A stretch of 64,000 bases of DNA, taken from contig BCIV01000015.1 in the NCBI GenBank assembly GCA_001600055.1, positions 310,001 to 374,000 of the forward strand. Reading direction: 5' to 3'. This stretch comes from Filobasidium wieringae. Taxonomy: Eukaryota; Basidiomycota; Tremellomycetes; Filobasidiales; Filobasidiaceae. The notes under the pieces were generated by a model. The model searched no databases. It had not been told where the DNA came from and saw nothing but the letters and a program-made list of their open reading frames with translations. The translations under genes were made by a program, and so were the position numbers. Below, one piece after another: positions 1-11,632 of this stretch (position 1 is its first letter; each line of letters begins with the position of its first letter).

Positions 1-8
1 TTTCACAG

Positions 9-2106
9 AAAAGGTCTGCCTGATGTAAGTTTCTCCTTGATTCTCACTTTCTTGCCTCAATATTCTAACTGCATGCTATGATCAGCGTTCACGACGGATG
101 GGGTCTTTCTGACAACCAGGAAGGAAATGCCGTTTACCACGGAACGACCACCAACATGGATTCCATCCGTGATAACCATCAGTTCGCTGAACTCGAGGCT
201 CACGGATTGGCTGTTGGTTTGAAGGAGGGTTTGATGGGAAACTCCGAAGTTGGGTAAGTTGATGTGGAGTTAAAGAGAGAGAGGAGATTGGGATGGAGAG
301 CTAAGACGGATGGGTATCGTCTAGGCACTTGAACATTGGAGCTGGACGTATCGTTTGGCAAGACATCGTCAAGATTGATCAGAGTGAGCATTGACGTATC
401 GATCTATTGCTGCTCGATATGATATTGATTTATGTTCGACTACTTAGCCATCAAGAAGGACGAATTCAAGGATACCAAGAACATCGTAGCTTCCCTCGAA
501 CACGCCAAGAAGAACAACGGTCGTCTCCATTTGCTCGGTCTCGTTAGTCTCCCCTTACACTCCTCCTCTCTGCCGCATAATTGTTCAATACTGAATAAAC
601 CACTCGTGACAGGTCTCTGACGGTGGTGTTCACGCTCATATCAACCATCTCTTCGAACTCCTCAAAGCTGCCAAAGCTCACGGAATTCCTCACGTTTACA
701 TCCACTTCTTCGGTGATGGCCGAGACACCGCTCCCAAATCCGCTCACGGATACCTCTCCCAGGTCCTAGACTTTATCAAGGAAAATGGGGTCGGAGAGGT
801 TTCTACCATTGTTGGACGATACTACGCTATGGACCGGGATAAGAGGTGGGAGAGGGTCAAGATCGCTGTTGACGGTTTGGTCAGCGGGGAGGGGGAGAAG
901 ACTGAGGACGCTTTGAAGACTGTTCAGGAGAGGTACGAGAAGGGAGAGACCGATGAGTTTTTGAAACCTATCATCAGTGGAAGTGCCGAGTCCAGGATCC
1001 AATGTAAGTCGAGCACTTGAAATCTGACTGAAAGATATCATTCAGGGGTATTTACTCTCCTTCGTTTCGTAGCTGGTGATACCCTCTTCATGTTCAACTA
1101 CCGATCTGATCGTGTTCGTGAGATCGTCACCGTCCTTGGACTCCCCGATAGGCCTATGGAAGTGACCGTACCCGAGAACCTCCATATTACCACTATGACT
1201 CGTTACAACGCCGAGTTCCCCTTCCCTATCGCTTTCCCTCCTGGAAGCATGGACGATGTTCTTGCTGAATGGTTGGGCAAGCACGGAGTCAAGCAGTGTC
1301 ACGTTGCTGGTCAGTTCCTTGTCATTCATCAGATGAGGAGTAGAGGCTTATGAACGGTGACTGACTATAGAGACCGAGAAGTACGCTCACGTCACTTTCT
1401 TCTTCAACGGTGGTGTCGAGAAACAATTCGAGGGAGAAGAACGTGTCATGGTTCCTTCCCCCAAGGTCGCTACCTACGATCACCAGCCCGAGATGAACGC
1501 TCAGGGTGTGGCCGATAAGGTTGCCGAGATCGTCAAGGGTGGGGAGTACGAGTTTGTCATGTGCAACTTTGCTCCTCCCGATATGGTGCGTTCCCCGAAG
1601 CGAGTATGTCCGTGGTTCTTGCCTGATCGATGGTTCGGTTACAGGTCGGACACACTGGTGTTTTCGATGCCGCTGTCAAGGCTATCACCGCCACCGATGC
1701 TGCCGTCAAGACCATCTACGATGCTTGTCAAGCCGCCGGATACGCCCTCGTCATCACCGCCGATCACGGTAATGCGTAAGCCTTTCCAGTTCATCACCTT
1801 TGCAGGACCTTTTGATGTAACTGATTCCTTTCGATGGACCGATAGCGAGCAGATGATCAACCCCGACACAAAAGCGCCCCACACTGCGCACACCACCAAC
1901 CCCGTGCCCTGTATCAGTACCTCCGCTTCTCCCCTCGTCAAGGGAGAGAAGGGTACTTTGGCTGATGTTGCGCCTACCATCTTGGCTCTTATGGTAAGTT
2001 TTATGTGGATATGTATAATACGCCCTAGAGAGCTGACGGGCCTTTACGCGAACTACAGGGTCTTCCCCAGCCCGAGGCTATGACTGGAAAGAGCTTGTTG
2101 GCTTAA
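9..2106 (+). CDS. 2,3-bisphosphoglycerate-independent phosphoglycerate mutase (5' partial)
   Basis: Converts 3-phosphoglycerate to 2-phosphoglycerate in glycolysis, in the cytosol, by the Mn-dependent alkaline-phosphatase-like mechanism. The left edge falls inside an intron ending TTTCACAG; a short exon (9-24) is followed by exons starting at 86, 325, 447, 613, 1073, 1371, 1645, 1846 and 2059. The metal-binding start motif (DGWG after the first splice), the catalytic-serine motif GNSEVGH split by the intron at 254-324, the SDGGVHAH motif, [18 protein letters not shown] (restored across the intron at 1586-1644) and ADHGN are all present, and all phases close to the TAA at 2104-2106. Only the first few residues and the promoter are missing. 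Codon use is biased toward C-ending codons, as expected for an abundant enzyme. Filamentous fungi and basidiomycetes commonly use this form rather than the cofactor-dependent one. Identification is firm. Confidence 0.95.
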
Positions 2107-2297
2107 ATATAATGGGATGTTGTAAAGCCTTGAGGGTTGATGGGTAGGCATGTACGCAAGGAGAGAAAAACATATAGATGGACCTGAGAACCTATTTCAC
2201 ATATCAGGTACCGGCCTGATAGGTTTGGTATCCTATGCTATTCGAGGAAGTGGTTTATGGTATTATGCTACAGTATTCTGTCATGGCTGAAATTGAT

Positions 2298-3268
2298 CTA
2301 TAGCCCAAACAGCTTCCCCATTCTCATCCTAGTTCCCTCCCACCCATCTAATGCGGGCCGCACGTCAAGGTAGAAGCTCAGATTTCCCGCTTGAGGTGGA
2401 GGTAGACCATTGCCATTTGGTACAGTTTGGACGCTGGAAGGTGGTCGACCGGAGTAGAAATCGATAACGTAGCGGATTTCTTGACCGCAACGGTTTATCA
2501 CCCAGTCATGCCTGTCGAACGGAGCGGTGTAACTAAGGAAAAGCAAGACATGAGATCAGTCAAAGTTTCATCCTAAGGTATCGAGTCAGGAACCGATACT
2601 TGCCCAAGAGCAACGTTGATCCAAGCTTTCGGTGTTCTCTCCTTAGGTCTCCCTTTGAAACTGACGAGCCTGACTCCACCACACTTCTCTCCTCCCATCC
2701 CCGCTTCCCACTTCAGAAGCTCTTGCCATGCTTTCTCATTGACGGCGTTATGAATGGGTACGATGGTTTGCATATCGCTTGGATCAGGTGCAGAGGTCGT
2801 AGGTGCATAGACACCTGCTTCGTGTTTCCTCAACATGGCTCGGAAGAACTGAGCTTCCGATGGGTAGATCCAATTCTTCTCCTCTCCCTCTTTGGTAGTC
2901 GAAGTGGATGCTTGGGGTACGGCGGCAGGTTCCGGTTCGGCTGGACTCGAGGTGGAGAATCGAGGGATGGAAGAGATGACTCTGTCTTCTGATAACCTCC
3001 TCATCCTCTTTCCAGGAATCACATTCTCCTTCAATCCGTCCGAGGCGCTGGAAGAGGAATCCTGAGTGGTAGAACTAGCAGCCTGAGTGAATCCCTCGAC
3101 TGCTTGAGCCGTAGACGAGCTGCCGCTTGCAGGCTGAAAAGGTGAACCTGCACCGGGATTAGCCGCAAGCCAAGCTGCTCGAGTCGAGTGATCTACAGGG
3201 CATTTGTCAGCCGCAGCGGAAGATTCTGCAGCAGAATTTTGAGCGGGAGTAGAAGTGAATGGCCACAT
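2298..3268 (-). CDS. CYC3: Holocytochrome c / c1 synthase (cytochrome heme lyase)
   Basis: Attaches heme covalently to apocytochrome c or c1 in the mitochondrial intermembrane space. Two exons (3268-2604 and 2532-2298) give 299 residues. The N-terminal part carries a heme-regulatory CP motif (KCPVDH, near residue 22) and a low-complexity Ser/Ala/Gln segment; the catalytic half has [55 protein letters not shown] and a C-terminal [11 protein letters not shown], the order seen in the heme lyase family. The intron starts with GC rather than GT (G|GCAAGT); no GT site keeps the frame, while the GC site gives the expected [13 protein letters not shown] join. Whether it prefers cytochrome c or c1 cannot be told from sequence alone. 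The start is the first ATG, close to the length of other fungal members. Confidence 0.93.
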
Positions 3269-4355
3269 TGTGATAGAGATGGTCTCAGATTTTGTTGAAA
3301 GCGTTTGATGTCGTTCGAAATTCAGTTCGGAGAGTCGATTTCGATCATATCAAGTCGAGGCTTATGCGCTTCTTTCAACTTTATGCGCTTCTGAGAACCG
3401 CGTTTCAGCCAAAGTGGCGAATGGTTCAGTTCCTATCACGATGGCCGAGATAAGGATGACGAGTCTATCAGTGCTTCAGATACCTTTGTGAGCCCAATCG
3501 AACACTCAGTCAAGACTTATGTCGGTCTGATATCACCTCCACGGGTCCCCATCCGATGGAGTGCTGAAATTTCAATGACGCCATCATCACTCCATCGCTC
3601 AATGGATGCAGACTACTCGACCCATCAAACCCCGTCGTGAGCTCTATTCCAGTAGTGGATTCGAATATGAAAAATTGCTGCTGGATCGATTCGATTCCAC
3701 CTCGTCACGCCGTGACGAATCAAGACCACAAGATGACCGGATATCTAGCATTATAGCTCAAAGACTACCCTATGAATCGGAGCGGACTGCACAGTATGAT
3801 TATCCCGCAGTAGGAGATCAGTCCTCACAAAGATTTATCTGCTGCATAGCGGAGTAGCAATACTCTTGCTAAGCATGTTACAGCGATGACATTGGTTATC
3901 TGTCCGAATCGAATTGACTTGCAGAGAGACTCTCGCTTGTCCGTGGACGACTCGGACATCTACGAGGATCCGGAACAATCGGGATTGGACCCGATGTGCT
4001 GTGTTAGATACCAACATCCATACTATTATCTCTCTATTATACCATTCATGTAGTGTTCGAAATCCATCCTACTCTCAAATCGCATTTGTCAATAACGCGC
4101 GAGTCGAGTGGCAAAATCCCTCTCAATCTCTAATCGATTTTGTCCAGATCTCATCAGGCCGGATTCCCTTTATCGTGTATGACATCAAGATCTTCTAGAT
4201 ATACAGTAGGTAGGTACATGTTTGTCCTTGATATACAATGTACAATGATCAAAAGAGAATTCAGATAAATTACAACGTGTGGATACAAATCACCCTTGAC
4301 CCCTCCTCCTCGTGCTCGGCTCGCCTGCTCATATCCCCCTCCACGGGAGTAAATG
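3269..4355. other. Intergenic region between heme lyase and a hypothetical gene
   Basis: About 1.1 kb holding the heme lyase promoter (right after 3268) and, at its far end, the 3' flank of the next minus-strand gene. Open frames here are short, overlap each other and lack convincing splice junctions. I see no coding gene, RNA gene or repeat. Confidence 0.6.
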
Positions 4356-5447
4356 TTATCCCCTCCTACTCCGTCCCTCCCCACAATCTACCCCCTTCTT
4401 CAGTCCAGATCCATCCGACCGAGCGGTAAATAAAGCCGACCTGAGGGTGATCCTGGACGATCGCGTTGGACGGGGGTGTAACCCCGCTCGAGGGTCGGGT
4501 TTAGGGGTATGGAGTTGACTAGCTAAGGGTCGATCGGGAGTGTCGAGGTACGGGTGGAAGGTGTTGGGGGATACTGGGTGGATGGAACGGGTGCGTGATC
4601 CGAGGAAAGCGATGGCGGGTGTTCGATAGTGCGATTTGAGTGCCGTGGGATTCAGATCCGAGGGGGTTTTGATGAGTCCCATGTCTACTGGGGGGGAGGT
4701 GAGGTCGAATACCATAGGGAAGAATCGACCTGTTTCTCCTTCTGATGCGGAAGAGGAGGATGAGGAGGATTGGGAAGATCGATCGAACGATTGAGATAGG
4801 GATGGACAGGAGGGGATGGTTCTCGAATAAGAATGACGGAATGGTGAGCGGGAAGAAGAAGGGTATGATCGGGCTATCGAATGGAACGCTCGTCAGTCAA
4901 CCTGAAAGAGGGGCAAGGTGACGATGTAACACTAACCATCATCCTCATCCTCATGTTCGTCGACCAAGCTAGACCCTTCCAACCCATCGAAATCGAAATC
5001 GAATTCGAAATCTTCTTCCCCCTGCACGGTCTCTCGATCAGAGAAGCTCAATCCTAGCATGTTCCCTTCCTCCTCCGACTCTTCGCTATCGCACTCGAAG
5101 AATGAGACTCCAGGTTCGTACCGCCTGGTCAGAGCTCTCGAAGATCCAACTCGAGCTCGGGAGGGTCTGGAACGGGAGGAACCGGGGATGGGAATGGGGA
5201 GTGCGAGAGGTGTAGGTGGAAGGGGAAGGGAGATACAAGTCGGTCGAGGAGTCGGGACTATGGGTTGATTCATCGTGATTGTACGAGGTCTGGGTGGTCC
5301 AAGGGATGAGAACCCGTAGCGACGTGCAACATTCCGTCCAGCTGGATTATATTTGCCCAGAGAGAAACGAGCTTGATAAGTCGAGAGAGCGGATACAAAA
5401 GCGACATAAAGTGAAGTGAACGATTCTCGTTCCTTGCTTCCGCTCAT
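4356..5447 (-). CDS. Hypothetical protein, Ser/Pro/Arg-rich
   Basis: Not recognised. Two exons (5447-4937 and 4873-4356) with a clean intron GGTTAGT...GATAG and exact phase give 342 residues if the ATG at 5447 is used. The first part has a compact, possibly helical segment (ESFTSLYVAFVSALSTYQ), followed by a proline-rich stretch, an acidic patch (ESEEEG and EDFEFDFDFDG), then a Ser-rich linker and a basic Pro/Arg/Ser tail; it looks largely disordered. The 5' end is uncertain: a strong donor GAG|GTTAGT at 5557/5556 follows an open frame ending in NAMLESPVPHSHPLLLRLVDE (split here by its Met at the second residue), which could splice to AG just before 5447 or at 5432 and would add an upstream exon. 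No function is proposed. Confidence 0.5.
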
Positions 5448-6359
5448 CTTCGAACGGGAGACGGTTCCTGACCGCGCAACAGGAAACAGCAGTGATGACG
5501 CGGGGAAGCGAATCCAGCAGGAACGTGGCCTTTGAACCGTTCGAAGGGCTACTAACCTCGTCCACCAATCGCAAGAGGAGCGGGTGAGAATGAGGAACGG
5601 GGCTCTCAAGCATGGCATTGATCGACGCTCTCCGGCGTGAAACCTTCTTCTTGCCTGGATCACCACTTCGCCCCAGGACCCAGCGACGACTGGCAGGGGA
5701 AAGCGAAGAACGCCACGGGACCTAAAAAGCCATCTTTTCCAACGCGTTGCCCCGTGCTGTTCCGCCCAAGAACATTTGTTTTCGACCCGTGATCATCGCA
5801 ATTGCGGGTTGCTGACCACCTCGGTCAAGGGAAAGAAAGGATGACCGAAGTAAACCTTGGACCTAACCCGAAGGATCGAAGGGATTGGTAGAAGATGTGG
5901 GAGTCACGTAGAACGAATAATGTAGATGATCAGTTACGATCGGGTAAGATTGGAAGGTTCTGACGGATGACTGGGAGTCATTGGGGAGTGATAGAGTGAT
6001 GCTGAGATCTGACTCGCACGGATTGTCGACCGGTCAAGATCGAAGATCGCATCGATGAGAATAAGGAATCGTCGTTGATTATCTCGCTCGGTCGTTCGGT
6101 GATGTTCTCACGTCTGTGGAATCGCAGTCGCAGCTGGAACGAGGATGCTCGGGTGGCGATAAGCTAGAAGACATCTCAAATGTGCGTTCATATTCGATAT
6201 TCATAATCGTAATGACCCGTTCAATTCCATTTACTAATCCCTAACAAACAATGCCAAATTCCAATATCCAATTCAATTCAGTTCAATCCAGTTCAGTCCA
6301 ATGCGACTCCTAATTCCTCAATTCCTAATTCCTTTTTCTTTTTCACCTCACCAACCGGT
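5448..6359. other. Upstream region with a possible extra 5' exon
   Basis: Reading the minus strand, 5557 to about 5740 is open and reads SPASRRWVLGRSGDPGKKK then SRRRASINAMLESP and ends at a consensus donor (GAG|GTTAGT). It is plausible coding sequence for the gene at 4356-5447, but I could not place its start codon. From about 5880 to 6359 I see only AT-richer non-coding sequence with the 3' flank of the protease gene, including repeated AATTCC/CAGTTCA-like words near 6260-6330. Confidence 0.35.
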
Positions 6360-7816
6360 CTACCTCTTGGTAGCAAATCCAACCCTGTTCTGACCCTGGT
6401 CGAACACGGCGTAGACGGCCTGGAGGAAGGCGTCTCCAGTCAACCAGGTGTTGCCCATTCCCAATCCGCCAGACCCGACGAGGGATCCGACACAGTACTG
6501 GGTTCCGCCGGAGGTACCGACGTAACCTTGAGAAGTGAAGAGGGAGTAGGGGATGCTGAATGGTTTGTTTCCGTAGGCTGTGAGAGAGGAATCGAGAGGA
6601 ATCAAACGTTAGGTGTCCGTTCTCAAATTCATTCGATATATAGGGAGGAATGGCAACTCACTCAAGCTGATGGCGGTGTTTCCGTTACAAGGAATAGCGT
6701 AGTAACCATCCACGTTGGAGTACCCAAACGAGCTCAAAGGCTTTGCGCTTGGGAACCCGCCGTAGAAAGCGCTTGCGTCCGCAGCGTTGGTGTAGATGAG
6801 AGTTGTGCCGGTATCAATGACACTTCCTCGAGATCCGACCACCTGTTTTCCTCCGACCGTAGCGGCGTTCTGAGTGACGGTCCAGTACGCCTGTTGCGTT
6901 ACTGGGGTGTAGGTGATGGATCCGGAGTACTTGGCGGTATCGGTTCCACCCAAGTAGAGCTCGGCTCCACTGGTAGACAGAGCAAAGGAGAACACGGGGG
7001 AGTTGACGGCACCCTGGTTGATCAGGGTGGTGAAAAAGGTGTTGGTGTTGGTCGTGGCGATACTGGAATAAGCCATCCCGACCAATCCATCAAAGGTAGC
7101 TCCGGTAGTACTGGAGACGCTGGTAGCATATCCCACCCCTTGGTTACGAGCGGTGATCCCGGCGACATTGACGGAATCGGTGTAAACGGTTCCAGAGGTC
7201 ATGGAGCCGTCACCGTAAGAGATCTGAAAGTTACGGTTCTGGTTCTTGGCGGTGGAGGAGGAAGAAGGGTTGTACTTGTTTCCAGGGCAACCGTTGCAGT
7301 TGGTACCGGGGACCCAGATATCGGATGATCCCTGATCGATCACAAGTAGCGAATAGGTTAGTCGAGTTGTCGTTGAGATATAGTGGGAGAAGATCGATCA
7401 CATACGGTATCAAAATCCATCTGAAAAGACTGGCCGGGAGTTCCGATAGAGATCGCTCCTTGCCAATAACTACCACCCTGTTCAGCCGTCAATGCCTCTC
7501 CAGCCGCAGCCCGCTTGGCCAAGTTCTCCTCCCTCTTCTCCTTGTCATCCATGAAAGCCAACTTCTTTCCGGTGTTGGCTTCGAACTGAGTAGCACCGGC
7601 GTGCATCTTGTTGGCCAAGTGACCCTCCTGAGCCTTGAGCCAGGCGATATCGGCCTTGGGGATCCCATCCCGGGTGTACAAGGTATCGGGCTTGTGGGGA
7701 GATCGCTTGTTGAGGGCAATGACGGTTCCTTCTGCCGAGGACTCGTCGACGACGGGAGCGGCAGAGGCGAGGGTGGAGAGGATCACGAAGAGGGTGGTAA
7801 GTTTGAGAGCGACCAT
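6360..7816 (-). CDS. Secreted pepsin-like aspartic protease (family A1)
   Basis: Three exons (7816-7406, 7331-6662, 6577-6360) give 432 residues with exact phases. A typical signal peptide (hydrophobic LTTLFVILSTLASAAP) is followed by a basic propeptide ending near residue 110, then the two-lobed pepsin fold. The first catalytic motif, DTGSSD, is split by intron 1 between DT and GSSD; the flap motif YGDGS follows; the second catalytic motif is DTGTT (in SVIDTGTTLIYT). The C-terminal half has the conserved GMGNTWLTGDAFLQAVYAVFD and RVGFA. No GPI-anchor signal or Ser/Thr stalk is seen at the C-terminus, so the enzyme is likely released outside the cell; vacuolar location is possible. The long 1.6 kb upstream region fits a regulated secreted hydrolase, but that is inference. 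Confidence 0.94.
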
Positions 7817-9459
7817 GTTTGGAGTTTGTTTCGGTAAAGGGTTGAAAGTGGGAGTTTGTGAGTTGTGAGAAGAGAAGAGCTATGGGAAAGACAAAAGTTG
7901 AATCGACTTACAGGGGGTTTATATACCTGAGCAGTCCAAGTGGACGTACTCTCGCCACATTTGAACCATGTGGTACACCTCCATTCCAGGTCCCCATAGG
8001 ATCACTCCCATCAGCGATATCAATCAACACTCACGCGGACGAGGGGCAATCTATCGATCTAATCGTCCGACTCGACACCATTTGACCCTGATCTATGGAT
8101 CTTTATCTAAATATAACCTCCCACTAGTCGTTAGATCCAAACTGAAACGTGCAGGGCGAGCGTGTTCGGTGGTTTTAGACTCACGCTAGAGATCTTGCTC
8201 AATGGCGTTCGAGGAGGATTCAAAAATAAGCCCGCCGAGATGACGCGCGAGCTAGAGAGTCGGGTGTTTTATTTAAAGGCAAATGATACGACCTCGTTGT
8301 CGTTTCATTGAATCGCTTCTATCGACTGTACAAACCGTCCGGTATGGTGCCGGTAGTCGGCAACGCTCGAGCAACCGATTCTGCCGGTCGTATGGATCTG
8401 AAACTACTCCACCGCCAATCTCCCGCCGGTACTAGTCTCGTTACGCGCTAGATGTACGGAAGATCAGGAACAGGAGAGGCGGATCAAAGAACCTCTTCAT
8501 TCGTTGCCATCGTTCGGATGGTTCGTTTCATCTCGTTTCACCCGAAGACAAGCGTCGGCTCGCCTTGCAACTACACCCATAGGTGTCGCAATCTTCAGAG
8601 GTCCATACGGTACACCTCGAGGTAGTTACATTTGGTCAGCATGTATGTCGCTATATCGTGATAAGGAAGTCGCCGGAGCTTTTCCTTTCTACTAGATCAG
8701 ATCTTGATTGCCGATAGTTTCAACCATCTTTCGGGCCAATCTTCCGCCCCGCTCGTGTTTCGAACGTACCCACATGGTCTTTCACAAACGAGCGACTTGT
8801 ATCATCGGATGAGGTTTGCGATTGCGCCATCTGTAGATTGTCAGCTGACTCAAACTGAAGACTGAATCCCTTATCGAGCTGATCCAAGCGGGGCTCGAGT
8901 GGTTCTGCTACGGGGCAATTGGAAGTAGAATTCGTAGCGGTTGATTTTCCGTGAAAGTTGATGACTTTTCGCTTGAAGCGAGATATGTAACAAGAAGATT
9001 GGCATACCGGTATACCTATACATACACCTACGATCTGGCAGAAACAGCCGAGGGATCTGCTGCTACGGAGTCATCGTGTTGTCGAAGAGTGCCTCAGATC
9101 ATGCATTATCAGCGGTTTAGCTGTTCTGACGCACATTCGAGACGCAGAAACGCTGCGACCACAATGAAAGATCTCTTGATGCATATTGTTCGCATCTTTC
9201 CCCTAGTTGTGCAACACAGCGTGATCGTTCGATGATTGGTCATCGGTAACAGCTAACACAGTATAACCAGCTAAAGAGACGAGTCTCGTACCAAGTAAGC
9301 GGTTTTTACTGTCTGAACATGACATACAATCCCGACATAATCGCGCATCACGTGACGACTCGGCCTACACAGTTACACATCGACCTTTGGCGTTTGGCCA
9401 AATTGGTCACAAACATATCCTCTTCGCTGATCTCAAGTCTGCCCCACATTCTTGGCAAC
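7817..9459. other. Intergenic region, divergent promoters
   Basis: About 1.6 kb between the start of the aspartic protease (leftward) and the start of SWC5 (rightward). Open frames on either strand are short and have no family motifs. There are several TATA-like and AT-rich words (for example around 8245-8280 and 9255-9300), and a CCGGT-containing stretch at 8330-8440. I see no gene in it. Confidence 0.6.
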
Positions 9460-10388
9460 ATGGCCAAGTCCAAATTCTCGTTGCTTGACTTGATTGATAA
9501 AAATGCTTCGTCCGACGATTCAGAAGATGAGGATTTTGCGCCTGATGCTGGTCCGTCGAAGCCTTCTAAGCGAAAGACATTAGGCCAGAACAATGATGAG
9601 AACACTGGAGAATCCTTGGCTAAGAAAGTCAAGACGGGATTATCCGAGGAGGAGATTGCCGAGAAGAAACGTAAACTTCAAGAAGAATGGCGGAAATTGA
9701 TGCAAGTGGAAGAAGAGACCAGGAAAATACGGGAACAAGGCGTCTCTGTACAGGCATCAGCAGAGGAGGCAGATATGGTGGAGATAAGGAGACCAAGGAA
9801 CTATGCTGGGGAGGTGATCTGGTACGTATCAGATCTGAAACGAAGATAAGATGGTCGAGCAACGGTTCAGCTGACGTCTTCCCTACTTCTAGCGAAACGG
9901 TAAAGGTTCCTCGATTACACCCAGACGTCAAGAAATATGGTTGTACAACAACACCTAGTACGAGCATCTCTACCATTGTAGCCCCTGAATCAAGCGCAGC
10001 CACAAAATCCTTGGAGCCTCCCCTTTCAGCGACTAAATCAAAACGTTCCGGACCTCCTAAACGTCGGAAACCGAAACAATCCCTAGAAGATCTTAATGCC
10101 GCTCTAGAAAACGGTGCTGCAAAAAAGATGACCACTTTCGAAAAAGTAAGTAGTCGACCCCAGTTGTACGTCTCTAATCATCTACTTGAACTTTCGATGG
10201 TCCTGGACATATAGAGTCAGATGGATTGGAAGTCATTGACCTCGACAGATGGGTCTTTGAGTTCGGAATTAGAGGCTAATAGAAAAGAAGGAGGAGGGGG
10301 GTTCTTGGAAAAGCAGGAATTCCTGGGTAGGGTGGGAGAAAGGAAGGAGCTGTCCAGGGAGGAGAGCGGGTCGTCTAGGCGTCGATGA
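9460..10388 (+). CDS. SWC5: SWR1 complex subunit Swc5 (BCNT-C domain)
   Basis: Subunit of the SWR1 chromatin remodeller that exchanges H2A for H2A.Z in the nucleus. Three exons (9460-9821, 9893-10145, 10215-10388) give 262 residues. The N-terminus is acidic (SSDDSEDEDFAPD), the middle is a basic coiled segment (EEEIAEKKRKLQEEWRKL), and the C-terminal BCNT module is split over the last intron: KKMTTFEK then SQMDWKSLTS, followed by LEANRKEGGGGFLEKQEFLGRV. That pattern (fixed E-K-S..DW..., L...R, G.GYLEKQ-like and FL.RV) is diagnostic of the Swc5/CFDP1/Yeti family. The ATG at 9460 is preferred over an in-frame upstream ATG because it is followed by the family-like start MAKSKFSLLDLI. It converges on the next gene with a gap of about 280 bp. 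Confidence 0.9.
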
Positions 10389-10665
10389 TCATTTGTATCC
10401 CTAGGTGCAGCAGGAAAGGGAACTATTATAATACATACCCATAAATCGAAGAGTCTAGCAGTAGGCATGTAAGCGGGTTTTCCACCTTTTCGACCATTAG
10501 GAAACCTAATTCGATAAAACAGCGGGATTTTCCGTCATTGACGGGTCTATGACTGCATGGTCTGCAGCTGCGCTGCTGCTCAGTGTTGCAGAAGGCTGAC
10601 GAGGTGGGTCGGACAGCTTAAGCCCTTTCCAGTGCAACAAGACTTCTAGAATCGGATGCAAGGAC

Positions 10666-11553
10666 TCAATCGCTCCGGACTCCAGCGTACGGCCGAGTCT
10701 TGAACCCTCCATCTGGTTGGGAGGAGAACAACTGCTTGTGTACCTCTTTGCACCTTTTCTCCCAGGCTAACGGCCCAACAACAAAGGCACGCTGCTCAGG
10801 TGCCCACTTTGCCTCTACAGTCACAGAGGGAGCGCTTCCTGCAGAGCTATCATAAGGATAGAAGGTGACGATTTGATGCTCTTCGAGCAGGTGGATATTC
10901 CTATCGAGATACCTCAAATTGTTGTCCCTCTCAATTTTGAAGATGTATCCGCCCACACCCGCACAATGTGTCATCCGTATCGTCCTTATCTTCCAGACTG
11001 TCTGGGACAGAGTGATTCTTTTTCAAATGCCATGGCCAAAATTTCCTGGACAAACCATTCCTGGCATTTTCTTACGCCCATAGTCTTTACAAATAGGGCA
11101 TGTCGCTTCTAGTAATCCCCTCTCTGTCGGCTTGCCACAAGGATACACCTTTTTCAACTCTCTAGTTACAGTCTGTATAGCGAGTTTAGCCATACAATTC
11201 TCAATGTGGATACATTCGGATTTCACTATGTTCCGTTGGGGGCGCGCCTTTTGTGATCCTCGGACGTAGCGAGAGACAAGTGACTCTAGTGGCTGTTTAC
11301 AGCTCGGACAAGCATCCACATCATCCACCTCCTCCACCTCCCCCAAGTCTTTCGCTCCTTTTTTGCCGAACTTTGTTGGGAGCCAGTGCTGGTACACCTT
11401 TGATGGGAACCAGTCCTGGTACGAAGTTGAAGTTCTTAGTCCGCCTCACAGGCAACGCAAGGATCTTGGTTGCCGCGCCTGCGCGTTCGCAAACCCGTCG
11501 TCCAGACTCTGCAGACAAAAGCTCGGCCAGGAACAAGCCAAAAGATCTATCAT
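10666..11553 (-). CDS. Cysteine-rich (RING-like) protein of unknown function
   Basis: Not recognised by family. Best model: exons 11553-11495, 11434-11056 and 11001-10666, 257 residues, all phases closing. The middle contains CPSCKQPL, then ECIHIENC, then YPCGK and ATCPIC, i.e. spaced C-x2-C, C-x-H-x3-C and C-x2-C pairs that could bind two zinc ions in a RING-like fold, flanked by a Glu/Asp run (GEVEEVDDVD). The last exon has YIFKIERDNN and a tryptophan-containing segment (EAKWAPEQRAFVVGPLAWE). The first intron (60 nt) and the precise C-terminus are the weakest parts; a different 3' frame around 10506-10700 is also open. It starts only about 80 bp from the stop of the next minus-strand gene. 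Confidence 0.45.
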
Positions 11554-11632
11554 ACCGTTTCAATCAATTTCGATCTACTTTCGATAGCGGATATCGGCAA
11601 GACCGTAATACAAGTACAACTTTGTAATAATT

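Noticed and set aside
6528..7328. A 266-codon plus-strand frame opposite the aspartic protease
   Set aside because: Same shadow effect; it covers protease exon 2 and its Gly/Val/Ser-rich product has no family features.
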